From Ostrinia nubilalis (Eukaryota > Arthropoda > Insecta > Lepidoptera > Crambidae), in the NCBI RefSeq assembly GCF_963855985.1, contig NC_087095.1, positions 5,404,001-5,468,000 on the forward strand: 64,000 nucleotides of DNA. The letters are read 5' to 3'. A program made the position numbers and the translations under genes. Every line of letters begins with the position of its first letter. Positions within the stretch are counted from its first letter, which is position 1. This document shows positions 1 to 12,045 of this stretch, in pieces. The notes under the pieces were generated by a model. That model searched no databases. It worked only from the letters and a program-made list of their open reading frames with translations, and was not told where the DNA came from.

Positions 1-147
1 AATCGTCCCTTTAAATTTAAAATCAACCTAAATAGACCTTCATCCCAAACACCCCCCGAAACACTAGACAGTACAGACAGACAGGACCCTAACAATTTTG
101 ATATAGAAATGACCAGCCCTGTTGCCCCGCTCAGAACCAAAATTTAA
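1..147 (+). mobile_element. C-terminal coding tail of an LTR retrotransposon polyprotein (partial)
   Basis: Frame 1 is open from the window edge to TAA at 145-147 (48 codons, rich in P, N, T, D). It is followed by a purine-rich tract (AGAAGGGGGAGG, about 183-194) directly abutting a TGTTA...TAACA long terminal repeat. That order (last ORF, polypurine tract, 3' LTR) is what an LTR retroelement shows. Too little protein is present to choose between Ty3/gypsy, BEL/Pao and Copia. The body lies before base 1. Confidence 0.5.
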
Positions 148-194
148 CAGAGACTTGGAGTCTTCAACCCCAAGTCTCCTCTAGAAGGGGGAGG

Positions 195-411
195 TGTTAT
201 ATCCGGTATTTGCATCCCTTATTGCTGCCCTGGCCGCCCATCCCGCCATGTCAGCAGTTTGGGATCCAAAGCCATGTCTCTCAGCCTTTCGAGTAGTTAG
301 TCCGTGCTCAGATCCCATAGTAGGCGGTTGCTCCCGGATAATTAATCCGAATTCAAGTTCTAATTAAAAGAAGTTTTTTTTAAAAAGCTAATTTCAATTC
401 CCCGCGTAACA
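195..411 (+). repeat. 3' LTR of an LTR retrotransposon (about 217 bp)
   Basis: Begins TGTTAT right after the polypurine tract and ends GTAACA, giving the usual short inverted terminal repeat TGTTA/TAACA. AATTAAA-type words near 362 could serve for polyadenylation. The 5' LTR and target-site duplication are outside the window, so the exact right edge is inferred only from the TAACA terminus. Confidence 0.55.
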
Positions 412-516
412 GTTCGTTGATATCTTTAGGACATTTAAATTTTGACCTTATAGGTACTTACCTTATTTTTCGACATGACTAAATACGTTATTTTTTGACA
501 AAGATTTTTGTAACCA

Positions 517-745
517 TCAATATTGATAGCAGACGAGGCGAAGAAAATCGGCAAGACTTGGAGCGACATCAACGCGATGGAGGACTGCCCCCTTAGACAA
601 AACGCACTTTTTGATCGAATCGAAAATCGAATCCGTCAAAACTCCATACAAAAAAGGGGCTTTTCGACCACTTTTCGACTGGTTTGCGATTATAATTTGC
701 ACTTTGTCTAGACCCACTGTTGTAGACGCCCTCTGCCCCATCAAG
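517..745 (+). mobile_element. LINE 3'-end remnant (end of reverse transcriptase ORF), split by a small MITE
   Basis: The plus strand reads IADEAKKIGKTWSDINAME at 525-581 and, after an interruption, TVVDALCPIK at about 715-745. Together these resemble the last residues of a LINE polyprotein of the kind common in Lepidoptera. The interruption (about 593-712) has inverted ends TAGACAAAACGCA and TGCACTTTGTCTA, so it is best read as a roughly 120-bp MITE. The family assignment is from memory of such tails. Confidence 0.4.
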
Positions 746-946
746 TGGACATAGAACATTAATCACCAACACAATTTTGATAGGAAAGCATGACATAGAT
801 AATATAATAGGTACTTGTGTCGATGGTAAAGTAAAACTAATTGAACCCGGAGCTGGTAACATCTTCGATCAATGTTTTTCCTGTCAAAACTTTTGACGTT
901 CTAAAAGACAACAACAAAATTAATGCAGAATAAAATTAATAGTTAC

Positions 947-3900
947 CTCTGGCGGGTTCAAAGACCCATAAGTGGCGTTCTTCTTCATGGTACCCTTCTC
1001 AGGTCCCTCATCCCCAGCGTCGAAGCTCTCCTGGTTCCTTTCAGTCTGAGCCAGCTTCCTGAACTCGTCTTGGTAGTTCAGCTCCTCTAAAGGAATCTCC
1101 TTGAAGCTGGTCACGGTAGCAGAGACGCAAAAGATGAAGATGATGGTGATGAGAGAGAAGACTGCTCTGACGTGGCCGCCGAACAACTCGCCTGGAATTG
1201 AGATTATTGACACGGTTTCAAAATCGTTATGATTTAGGAAATAAATCACAATCAGTAGTAATAAAAACGTCACCGTGAATCAGACTCCATCAAAGGTTGT
1301 CAAGTGAGTTAAATATTCTTGAAATCTTTTATGAAGAAATCAACCTTTTTATCGTCGTATAGAGAAAGATGGCATAGGACGGTATAGGATTTCCATTTAA
1401 TTGCAAGGAGTTAACTCCATAACAGCTTTTTATCTAGTGGCTTCTACTTTACCAGTTTTTTACAAAAGATACAGCTTTTTCAATGTAATTAGTAACTCTC
1501 TATAAAAATTCAGTAAAAATATAAATAACGGCGAGTATTTTTACCTAATCGTGTCTCGTCCCAGTTGATTCCTCCTAATGCATACCCGAAGAACCCTCCC
1601 AGGCCCGCCATCACTGTGAAGGTACTCAGACCCTTGGCATGATCCTCTGCAATAAACAAAGTCAATGTTAAAATTTAGTTCCATATCAAACTGCAGGTAA
1701 ATATTTTCAGTAAGAAGAAATTTAAATGTAGACCATATCTTTCTCTTTCCCGGTGCACTAACATTTTACGACATAAAATGCTTAAAAATGACTCAAATCA
1801 TAACACCTATAATCAGATAGTCATACATCAAACACTTCTCTTTAGAGTAAGTAAATAATTTCAACAGTAGCCACGTTTGATTACATAAATTGTCCTATAT
1901 AAATTAAAGAATAACAAGTCAAACATTTTCTCAAATATTGTCCATAATCACCTCTTCTCGCAAGTGTGTTGAAGATTTGCAAAACAAATTAGTTTTGGAA
2001 TTAGGTCCTTATCAAATGTGTCTTCTTCAATATAAAAGAGCATGTGAGTAAATGTTAGGTATATTTGCTCACGGTTCCAACAAATTCTTATCAGAAAAAA
2101 CAATTTCCAGTTTTTAAAATCTCGTAGCGCAGACAGACATGTACCTTACAAGTTACAAGTTTGTTTTTACAAGTATTGTAGTAAGTAATACGTTTCTAGT
2201 GTCATGGTTGAATGCTACCTCATGTGCCAGGTCATAAGTATCATATTTCTTTCCAACACCAGACTTGGTGTCTAGTGCAGGAATATACTAGATTTGTCTC
2301 AAGGTCTCTTGTTTTAACGCCTATTAAATTTATGTTAAGTGGTCATCAGTCGTTTGTTACAGTTCCTTTTGAAATAAATCAAATTATTCGAGCATTATCT
2401 AGTCTGCCAGTCATGGCTTCCGGCAGATTTCTTTCATCAGTGTTTTTCTAATCTCTTTGAAAAGTCTGATTTTAGATTGTACCTATCTACAGTGCTTTAG
2501 ATTCGTCTACTCATCATAATATATTTGTCGATTCACGGTGTTCTCTCAAGATAAATAATTCTGTTTCAATAAGTCCGCAGAATTTATTTACCCGAAGTAG
2601 CTACAGTATGAGCAAACAATACATGGTTATCACCTCTGTAAGCAAAACGATGTAACATATCTCATAGACTAAGAGCTAGTGAACGCCAGACCTACGTTAT
2701 AAATACCAAACTTCCTGTTTGGCCATGGTTCTTAGCTATGTTGGGAGCATGCGCTGACAAACTTTCAGCCTTTATAAAATAACGTAGGTCTGGCGTTCAC
2801 TAGCTTTTAGTCTACCCGTATTTTCGTGACGATTTGAACTTGGACGTCACTGGTTTTTTTATTTAGATCAAAGAAGGAAGCCATTAACAATCTCTGTGTA
2901 AAATAATCTAATTTTACTTTAAGTTTCTTTCCATGCCTACAACCGATCAATCTCGTTTAGACATCCATGAAGCTACAAAAGTTATCTACTACCATTCTAA
3001 AAATAATTTTGACGTCACTTGTAGTTGCGGTATGTGCCTCGGAAAAGCCAAAACCATTCACCAACAGAGCAGAGATAAATCAATCACAGAGGTGACAGAG
3101 ATAACCATGTTTTTCGGCACTGAAGACTCCAGAGTCACATGCTCCGAATTACTGTTGTTTAATTGAAATAACTTACAAAGTGGGTGAAGGATACACAAAG
3201 TCTTATGAAACTCGTTAATTTTATGTAATCATTGTGACAAATTTATGATTAAAGTAAATTTTAACATGTAAAAATTAAGTTTAATATGTATAACATTGTC
3301 ACAATGATTTGGTTTGGATAGCAAGAGCCTAAAAATTATATCTACTTAAAATCTGAATCTCATTCTAACTTAGAAGGGTAGGAAAAAATAGGTACTGTTG
3401 ATGGAAATCACCATAATTGACAAGACTGCATCATTATATCGCTTTAACTGATTCAATTTTCACTGTTGCTGTTAGCTACTAAGCTTTCAGCTGATTTTTT
3501 ATTAGATTTATTTACAGCTGAATTTTAAAAATAACTAGGAGATCTGAGTAATTGTAATACGTTTTCCTTACATTCATCACCGTAACCTAATTACTCTGAA
3601 TGATATCGTAATAACTATAGGAAACACTTAGAGGCACTCGACAGGAGCAGGTAGAGATTATATTGATACAAGTCTATTTTGAGAACTTGTTTAGTTCGAG
3701 CACTCGAACCTGTGATAAAGGCACGAATCTATTCACACGCACTAAGCACGTTGTTCACCTTTTAGTAATTAAAGACAGTTACATTAATTAGATTAGATAT
3801 ACTGACGGATACTGTCACAAAACTGTTAAAGTGTCCGAAATTCCATAGTTTTGTCTATTTCAATAACAAAGTCTAGCCAGATCATGGGGAAATTATCCGT

Positions 3901-6294
3901 TTGCTTATGGTAAACTAGAGATTAAGGTGGTGTACCTACGAGTACATTGAATGCGAAATGACCTGGTGATGATGATTGAGGTGCAAATAGATAAAATATG
4001 TATAAATCACGTGACACACTAATTTGAAAGAAAGTAGACTTTATGGACGCTCGTAAATCATGTGAAACTTAAATCAGATAAACAAATGACGGTGACCTTA
4101 GCATAAATAAAACCAGGCCACAGTCGGACGGGAGCGAAGTCACACTTTTATTTGATGTCGAAAACAAACAGATCTGACCTGGTACTGTCACGTCCAGCAG
4201 ATAAGCCCTGGCCGGGCTTTGGCAGGCGTCAGCATCGAAGTCCAGGAAAACAGTTCCCAGGACTGTGAAGAGGACTCCCCAGGGGTGATAGTTCGTCCTC
4301 TCTTCTTCCAAGGCTGAACTCCGAGGGCCCAAGACTGAGGGCACTCCAGTTTGGTTTGTGGGTCGCTCGTCACCAAGCGCGTAGCCTATCGCCTCCCCAT
4401 TTGGCACTAAGATTAAACCTGTGACAAAGAACGATCGGTGTTGTGACATGACATAATAAAGCCAAAAGTTGATATTTAAGATTTTAACTTGTCAGCCCAA
4501 AAAACGAATTTGACTTGACGAAAACGTGACCGAAAACGTGAAGACACTGGTATTCCGAAATAGATCTGTTATATTTCACTGTCAGATAAAAACCTATGAA
4601 GTAAAGATTGAGTGCAGAAAAGCATTTATTTTTTTATTAGGTTAAAAAGACAAATTAAACAATATTCTCGTGATCTAGTAAAGCAGTGCGCATTTTGAAA
4701 GTTTATATAGGTATTTAGAAAAGAGATAAAAATTGGTATGCATTAGTTTAAAGTAGTCTCATGAAATGAGACGATTCTAAAAATAATTTTATAGTCTCAA
4801 AGCTGCCTTTTATTTACTTGTAGGTACTCCTGTTTGATTAGGTACGTCTTTAATGAACCTACAATTTCGAGAAATTCGAAGAGCTCGGGAAAGCTACGAA
4901 GCCAGTTAAACAATATATGCTTACCAAGTAAAACTCCAAATGACATTAGCACAATGAAAGGTCTTCTTCTCCCAAACTTTGACTTGCACCTGTCACTCAG
5001 CGAACCCAGCAGTGGGGTCATGAAGAACCCAATGAGTGGTGACAATGCCCACACCAGAGTCATCTGTTGGTGAGGCACCCCTATCTGCAGCAGGGTTGGA
5101 GACACAAATGCTGTTTCTCCAGCGTACGAGAACTCTATGCCCATCACTGCTGCCGATATACGCATGAGTTCGACGCGGCTTTTCCTCCTTCAGAAAAAAA
5201 AACAGAATACTTGTTAATTGAAACCCAAGTAAGTTTTCTTTCGACGTAATAGTAGGCGGCACTAGACTGAGAGTCTATTAAGAAAATCCTCAATATTTGA
5301 CTCGTAACACTATAACTTTTGAAAACCTTTTTAGACGATATTTTACTATACACATTCAATGAATGTACCTTAATGAAGTAGTTACCGCTCATAAAGATTC
5401 TTAAAGCTTTGTCTGCATTAAGTTGCATTTAGATCGCAATATTTCATCAAAAATTGTGATTACGTAACAAAATCTAACGTCATTGTTTTGTGCGAGACAT
5501 GTGTTACGACTTGTGCCCTAATGTAAACGAGGCTTTAGTAGGTATCACAGGTCTCGCCAACTTTTCGATCAATCGCTGTCAATTTATCAATGAGGAAAAT
5601 CTAGAAAATTACCTTTGCCCGAGTTACTCCGAGCTCGCATAAAGTGGCTTTCAGAATTCGTGAATTACATTGTATTCAACAAGTAACTGATGGACTGTTG
5701 TGGTTTTTCCTATCAATGTTTAATTTGGCATCAACAACGGGTTTTATCGCGACGAGTAGGTTTAAAGTGACAGACTTTTGTTTATGTAAAGAAATTCTTT
5801 GGAACAACATCCTGTCTTTCTAATGCGTAATTAAAAGGAAAATTAAAATAATTTAGTATAAAGTACTTATCTATTAATTACTCTTTATAACTGGCAATCT
5901 TTATTATTAAAAAAGAAAGTCATAAATGTAACTACGATTCATATTTCCTGAACCAGTTTAATAATCCATAAGTTAATTAGTCCTAAGTAGTTAGATGGTT
6001 AATCTTAAACATGGGCCACAATAATAATCAATCAGTACAACAGCAAAACGATCAAGAAATTAAAAGAAATTGTCAAGTCATTACTTACCTAAATAAATCA
6101 CTGTACGCGCTATCCTGCCAGACCCTTTCCGGAGGCTCGTCCGAGTTGGGGATCCCAAAAAGCGACTCCTTGACCACATCCTTAACCCCTCGGGGGTGCT
6201 GCTCCCTCCAGTTGCTCCACCGTTCCTTGTACTTGTCCCGCACACCGTGAAGACGCCCCGTCACACCTTGGTATTCATTTAATTTGTCTGCCAT
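947..6294 (-). CDS. SLC45-family (sucrose/proton-associated sugar) transporter, first five coding exons, 3' half outside window
   Basis: Exons in transcript order: 6294-6089, 5187-4925, 4418-4179, 1646-1545, 1191-947. All have GT/AG borders and the phases join without a break (206, 263, 240, 102, 245 nt; 352 codons, ending in phase 0 at donor 946/945). The start is ATG at 6294, in frame with MADKLNEYQG. Family marks are RISAAVMGIEFSYAGETAF in the first membrane segment, LSDRCKSKFGRRRPF (the RxGRRRPF loop), DFDADACQSPARAYLLDV, and EDHAKGLSTFT followed by GGINWDET. These match insect proton-coupled sucrose transporters (SLC45, Drosophila CG4484 type), 12-helix plasma- or endomembrane MFS proteins. 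Visible here are the cytoplasmic N-terminus, about six helices and the start of the large central loop. No exon with matching phase was found in 1-946, so the rest lies beyond base 1. The family is sure; the subtype is not. Confidence 0.9.
1647..4178 (-). other. Intron 3 of the SLC45-like gene (2.5 kb)
   Basis: AT-rich intron with one clear repeat, the palindromic MITE at 2665-2814. The open stretch at 2933-3166 shows no domain, splice context or recognisable composition, so it is not called as a gene. Confidence 0.6.
2665..2814. repeat. Palindromic MITE (150 bp)
   Basis: Left arm TAGACTAAGAGCTAGTGAAC and the right arm ending in its complement (GTTCACTAGCTTTTAGTCTA) pair over about 37 bp each, including ACGTAGGTCTGGCG, around a 75-bp centre. 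It lies in intron 3 of the SLC45-like gene. No transposase is encoded. Confidence 0.75.
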
Positions 6295-6587
6295 AATTAA
6301 TACTTCACTTCATAGCTTTATAACTCTACGAAAATACTTTATTTATTCATTATAGGCTCAGTGAGTTTACGAAACTTGGGCGGCAATATTGGTCATTATA
6401 AAATTGAATTCAAACATCAGTCTGAGAAATTATAGCGATACAACTTGAAAGAGACCATCACCGCGAGAACTGAAGACAGTTAAAATTTTCAAAAGTTTTC
6501 AGTCACTGTTATATCCTCTATATTGTAAGTGAACTTCACTGGACTTCGTTAAGTGTAACAAGCGTTAGTTTGCGGAGCGTGACGATG

Positions 6588-6700
6588 TTTGCTCGAGGGC
6601 AGCGACGGGCCCGGGCGGCGGCGGCGGACTAGCGCGCGCGCCGCCCTCGCCCGCCCAGCGGGCCGAAACGCCGCTCGTAGGGCGCTGGAAGAGACTCGAA
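6588..6700 (-). promoter_or_regulatory. CpG-rich block, putative promoter/5'UTR of the SLC45-like gene
   Basis: A 110-bp island of GGGCCCGGGCGGCGGCGG and GCGCGCGCGCC in otherwise about 65% AT DNA, 300-400 bp upstream of the SLC45-like ATG at 6294. Such blocks in insects often mark promoters or GC-rich 5'UTR exons. There is no TATA box at a convincing distance, and transcription start and any 5'UTR intron are not visible. Position alone supports the assignment. Confidence 0.35.
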
Positions 6701-6784
6701 GTTTCAATTAATCGACCTCACTTGTTTTTAATTCTTGATATCGTTTATTTTGTTTACAATAAAAATGTACGTCATTTACTTAGG

Positions 6785-6917
6785 GCTGATTTTTCAATCG
6801 TCGTATCCGACGTTATCACTCACGACTTTGGCACTTCGACAGTTTCAGTATGGGGAATATGTGAAAATGACAAGCTTATTCTTCAGTTAAAAGATATCTG
6901 ACGATTGAAAATTGATA
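6785..6917. repeat. Short MITE, TIR GATTTTTCAATCGTC
   Basis: GCTGATTTTTCAATCGTC at 6785-6802 is mirrored by GACGATTGAAAATTGAT at about 6900-6916. The 100-bp interior has no coding capacity. It lies in the intergenic region between the divergent SLC45-like and SV2-like genes. Confidence 0.5.
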
Positions 6918-9228
6918 AGTTTCCAAACATGTAACTTATTAGGATGTAAATCAAGTTCAAATGATACATATTTTGGTTTCAACATCTTGGGATTTGCAAG
7001 TTAAAGATAACATTCATTAGAAATTAACCAGTTTAGTAGCATGATTGAAAGTTTTCATGGTTTTGTCATGTCAGCTTTTAGAATAATTATTAATGAACGC
7101 TCGCTTCTTTAGAGTGAGAGGGCCTGTCCAAAAACATACTTATCTGTTGCCTACAATAAAGCATACACGTGAGATACATGAAAAACCCACCCACTTAACT
7201 GTCCTAGAAAATTGATCGATACGACAAGACATGTCGTCAGAACATATCTACACAATCAATATTAGTCATAGTGAAATGATTTTAATATTATAATCTATGT
7301 CTATCTACACATGAGTAGGTAGGTAGACATTCAATTTATTTCATTCACTGTCGCTATTAACATATTCTGTCCACATTAAAGTTGGCAGAAAATTATTCAA
7401 AAACCTGAAATTTCAGGACCCTTTCCTGTAAAAAAGATCGTTACGCAGATCAGCGTTCGCCGTTCATTCATTTTGTTTAGTTGATAAATCCAATGTTGTT
7501 AAACATTCGTCTGTATCAGAATTGAAAATAAATAAAATAGATGGTCCCGGGCGTAACAGTCCGGGATTACGCTTATTGCGTCCCGGGGGATCGCGACGAA
7601 TTGTTCCTTCGATCCAGTGTATAAACACGTTGATAAGTCTGTCAGAATTTGGTCGGTGTAGCACAAGCGGGAGCGGAGAAAACATTGAATATTTTTGTGT
7701 AGAAAATCAAAGGAACTTCAGAAGGCCACAATTCGTTTTTAATCATGAGACGTCCAATGATAAAACAAACTCTCCCTAAGGATTTCCTCAAGACCGCAGA
7801 TCTGCGTTACCCGTACGTATCCAGGTACTACCCGCTACTTAATTACTGGTATTTTAATGCAAGAAAGTATAATTTTTAATTACTTTGCAAGTACCTATTA
7901 AATAAAGTAAAACTCGCCTATCTGAACTGTCACAATAACACACATTTAAACCATTATACCTAGTGTTAAACAAAACAACATCTAGCGCTAAACAGTTAAA
8001 ATCAGATTTCCGCTTGAACTCAACCCAAACTGAGCTTTATTTTACAATCAAACCAGGATTTACACGTTGCTGAATTGACTGAACAAAATGGGTGCGCCAA
8101 TGTTTATCGCAAGGAATTATTTGTAACGCAGACACAAATAACATTATTACTTTATTACAAGAAATCATGTTGATTGTGAATAATGATCATTACCAATTTT
8201 GGAGAACTATACACCATGCTTATACCATATAAATATGGTAATGATGGATTTATTGCCTAAAGTTATTGGCTAATATCATTTACGTCATAATTATTACAGT
8301 TGCGGTCCCGAGTTCAATGCTAATGAATAGGTATTTGTGTGTACTCGGAGTGATGAAATGATAAAAAATAGGACAGGATATAAACATTTTATATGGCTTG
8401 TTAAAAAAAAGAAAACACAAAATCTATCTGAATATCAATCAAGATGAACTAAAATAGTAAGACACGGGTCTTAAATCTTAATACGAGTATTTTAGTTGAA
8501 ATGGAACGCGAAAGTTTAAAATCTTAAATCAAGATGAAGTAGTTCAATAATTTTTAATCGTCGTTATAAAATGAAACATGTAACTTATTACAAACAATTT
8601 TTTACTTACAGATATTGGCAATTGACAACAACACAGCACGATATTTTGTTGCTTGGTTGGTGACTTACCCAAATACCTACTCGAAACACATTTGTCATCT
8701 AGTCTCAAGTTCAAGACAAATCTTAAATCGCAGACAACTCTATATTGATAAAAATAGGGCGCTTTACTTATCAATATTGATAAATTGGAAAGGCCGTGTC
8801 ACTTTCAAAGATCGTATCACGAGGAATATCTTTACGAGATCTTCAAGGACTTGTTTTTAAGTAAAAAGTAATTCTATCTTTGGTGTGCTAAAGGAGTGCG
8901 ATATCTTTTCAGGCAACTGAAGTACAGATGCACTTTCATTGATTAACATCAGATTCAAACATACATATAAATATGTAAATACTGCTCTCTTTCACTTTTG
9001 TGTACTATGTCACTTTCAATATACCTACATGGTTAGAAGTAAGTAGTTTGAATGGCGAGTGTGTGTAACTTTATAAAAAAATAATCATGAAAGAAACAAA
9101 AGCAATGAGAAAAGATCAACAAAAGAAAAAAGAATGAAAAAATAAAAGGGAATAAGCAAAAGGGACCAAAGAAAAACAAGGAAAACAGTTTAGTGTATTT
9201 GTTTTCTAGGCGCCACAGTACAAGCGTT
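6918..9228. other. Intergenic, no gene seen
   Basis: AT-rich sequence. The overlapping open stretches near 7464-7779 run across a GTCCCGGG/CCCGGGGGATC inverted segment and are not convincing proteins. Those at 8544-8860 and 9033-9254 are low-complexity translations. Confidence 0.5.
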
Positions 9229-12045
9229 CCCAAGTAGCAACAGATTATCTTCATAAGGCATTGAAGATATCTTGAAGACTAGTAGCCTAATTCCAGCCGT
9301 TGTCTTGGCCAAGACAATAGTCGCACTCAAGAAATCTTGAAGTTATGCCCCAAGACAATGGTAAGCAAAAAAGGGCACAATCCTTTGGAAATCACTGAGA
9401 CAGAGTTAAGACAACGCTTAAGGCAGACTTAAACCCTAATTAAGAGTGTAGTTTTAAGAATTTCTAAACAAGTACTATAATATAACTTGTAGTATGACTG
9501 TAGACAAGGAAATAGAGTTGAAGATATCTTGAATACTTATTTAAGAGTAATAATTATTTTTACAGCTAAGGTTTATTTAACTTCATGAAGAACTATGTAA
9601 GACACTTTTTATTAAAGAGGAACTTTAATTTAGTAAACATTGTGATCTTTAACACTAAATCAACTTTAGATAAAGGTTAATGAAAATGGCGATTAAATTA
9701 TTTTAATAACTAATTTATATTATGTCTAGAATAGACCGTGAATGTCATTTTTGCATAGGAAATATAAAACGCATTGTGGTTTCTCGTGTAAAATCAGTGG
9801 ATAATGTTATAAAACAGGAGGGCCTTGAAAAAAACCTAATAAGATCAATAAAATATTACGAAATTGTATTGTAAAAGAAAACTTTGAGGTTATAAAATAA
9901 GATTTTATTTTATGCAAACGTTCCTAGACATTTATGCAACTAGAAAAAGTGTAACAAAGACGTACTTCAATTTAAATGTCCTGTTGTTATGATATTATTG
10001 GTTAATTTCTGATTTATTTTTTGTTACACATAGCTCATAATGGCGGTAATTCTAATTTGTCTTAATGTAGCAAGAGTATAGAAGATTTTGAATTTGTAAG
10101 TTTAGTGAAGAAAGAGTTGAGTCAAGTTTTACTTTACATAGTATTAGTTTAGAAACATTAGATTTAACTTACACTTAAAATTCACTTGATGAAGTATTAC
10201 TTAAGTGCATATGGTATCAAGTAGATCTTTAGTTTTATTTAGTTAAAACTATATAGTTTTCATTCTGTCTCAGTCTTGCTAAATTATTGGTCCTGCTATA
10301 CATTAAAGAACAATTCATTTACTAACTAATTTATTAATTACATGATTTCTTCCTCGGATTGTCCGTGTGGAAGTCGAAAATGGTTCTAATAGGATTTTAA
10401 TTGGGTTTTACGTTTTTAGTTTTGTTATAACATATAGGACGGGTAAATTGCACCACCCGCATATTTCGTAAAGTATTCTTTGAACTTTGTAATTGCGACA
10501 CTCAGAGATAAGCAATTAAATTTATTGAATATCGGCCATATGATTTTTGCCGTATTAATGAACACATGACGTATTTTATTGTGAAAAGTTTTTATTTAAT
10601 TGTTTTTATGGAATTTTAACAATTTGTGATTTTGTTAAATTTAATCACACAGTGTTTCTAATTTATTAAATGAGAAGATTGAGAAGCGTAAATATTTTTC
10701 AGTAGTTATTATGTTAAGATTTTTTTAAAGGTAGGCCTACTGTCACCTAGTTAGTTAAATTGTATAATATCATGTTGTACCCAACTTTACCATACAATTT
10801 CGAAAATATTTTAGATAATAATATTTTAGTAAATCATATTATTTTTGAGTTTACTTATCTATAGTTTATAATAAATCTGTAGAGAGGTCAATTCTGTACA
10901 TGGAATATATTTTCAAAATAACTATTAGTGATCGATACTGATGCCAAAAATGCAATCAGTAAAATTTTTGTCTGTCTGTCTGTCTGTCTGTCCATCTGTA
11001 TGTTCCTTATAGAAACAAAAACTACTCGACGGATTTTAACGAAACTTGGTACAATTATTCTTCGTACTCCTGGGCAGGTTATAATATACTTAGGAATTCC
11101 CACGCGAACGGGAATTAGCGGGAAAATCCTTTTGTATGAAAAATCTAAACCGCTTAAGTTAGACGCTTGAAATTTGGCTTGCAGGTATTTTAGTAAACTT
11201 AAAGCTTAGTTACAACAGGAAATTGCAAAATTCCCACGGGAACGGGAATTAGCGGGAAACTCCTTTTGTATGAAAAATCTAAACCGCTTAAGGTAGACGC
11301 TTGAAATTTGGCATGCAGGTATCTTAGTAAACTTAAAGCTTAGTTACAACAGGATATTGCAAAATTCTCACGGTAACGGGAGTGAGCGGGAAAAAACATT
11401 TGTATGAAAAAATCTTAACCGCGTAAGATAGATGAAGGGGGTAAAACGGGATCCACGTGTACGAAGTCGCGGGCGGCCGCTAGTGTTAGCATAATTTAGT
11501 TTGCGGGCGACCGCACGCATTTTGTATCAAAAATTAATACAATAAGCTGCGCACGCAGGTGCATTACCTTGAATTAATAGGCGTGCGTGATCCTGTTTTA
11601 TCGAAATCGTCCCGTTAAGAGTATTTTTTCTCAAAATGTACTAATTCTAGTCAAAAAGTAATTAACTTAATCTTCAGAAAACTATTTCTAAGACAATGGT
11701 CTTTAAAAAGTCCTAAGTAAATCTACGAATACTTTATTTACTTTGCAACACTTAAATAATACTTTATCTATACTATTTAGTATTAAGTGAGCATACAAAA
11801 AATCTTAATTTGGTAAAATAAGTTTTTTTTAACTTAAGCTAAGAATAACTTTAGACCAAATTATCTAAAGAATACTTAACTTGGTTTTGGGTATTCTTAA
11901 TTTGCTTAAGTAGCGCTCGATGAAGAATATAAAGTCTTAAAGAAAAAAATCTCTATTCTAAGTTAATTTGGTTTTAGCTTAAGTGTAAATTTAGATAGGG
12001 TTAAGACAAGTAAGATTTTGCCATTAATACCAATTGCTACTTGGG
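9229..12045. mobile_element. 2.8-kb element with inverted ends CCCAAGTAGCAA/TTGCTACTTGGG
   Basis: A perfect 12-bp inverted repeat bounds 9229-9240 and 12034-12045. The subterminal regions on both sides are enriched in CTTAA/TTAAG, AGAATAC and AAGACAA words, which supports a single element. No target-site duplication is clear (TT on both sides at most) and no transposase ORF is visible, so it would be non-autonomous. It contains Helitron-like DNA at about 10940-11483. Confidence 0.5.
10940..11483 (+). mobile_element. Helitron-like segment with three 134-bp tandem units
   Basis: Starts near a (TCTG)n run with AAACTACTCGACGGATTTTAA, a wording typical of lepidopteran Helitron-like repeats. It ends GAAGTCGCGGGCGGCCGCTAG followed by T, as Helitron 3' ends do (CTAG, then T). 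Internal units begin at 11095, 11229 and 11363, each with the core AACGGGAATTAGCGGGAAA and ACCGCTTAAG. The 5' border is uncertain. Confidence 0.45.

Noticed and set aside
7434..7815. Possible inverted ends GTTACGCAGATCAGCG/CGCAGATCTGCGTTAC around two open frames
   Set aside because: Short imperfect match with no target duplication; too weak to call a transposon.
9033..9254. Minus 73-codon frame rich in F and L
   Set aside because: Translation of an A/G-rich low-complexity stretch, not a membrane protein.
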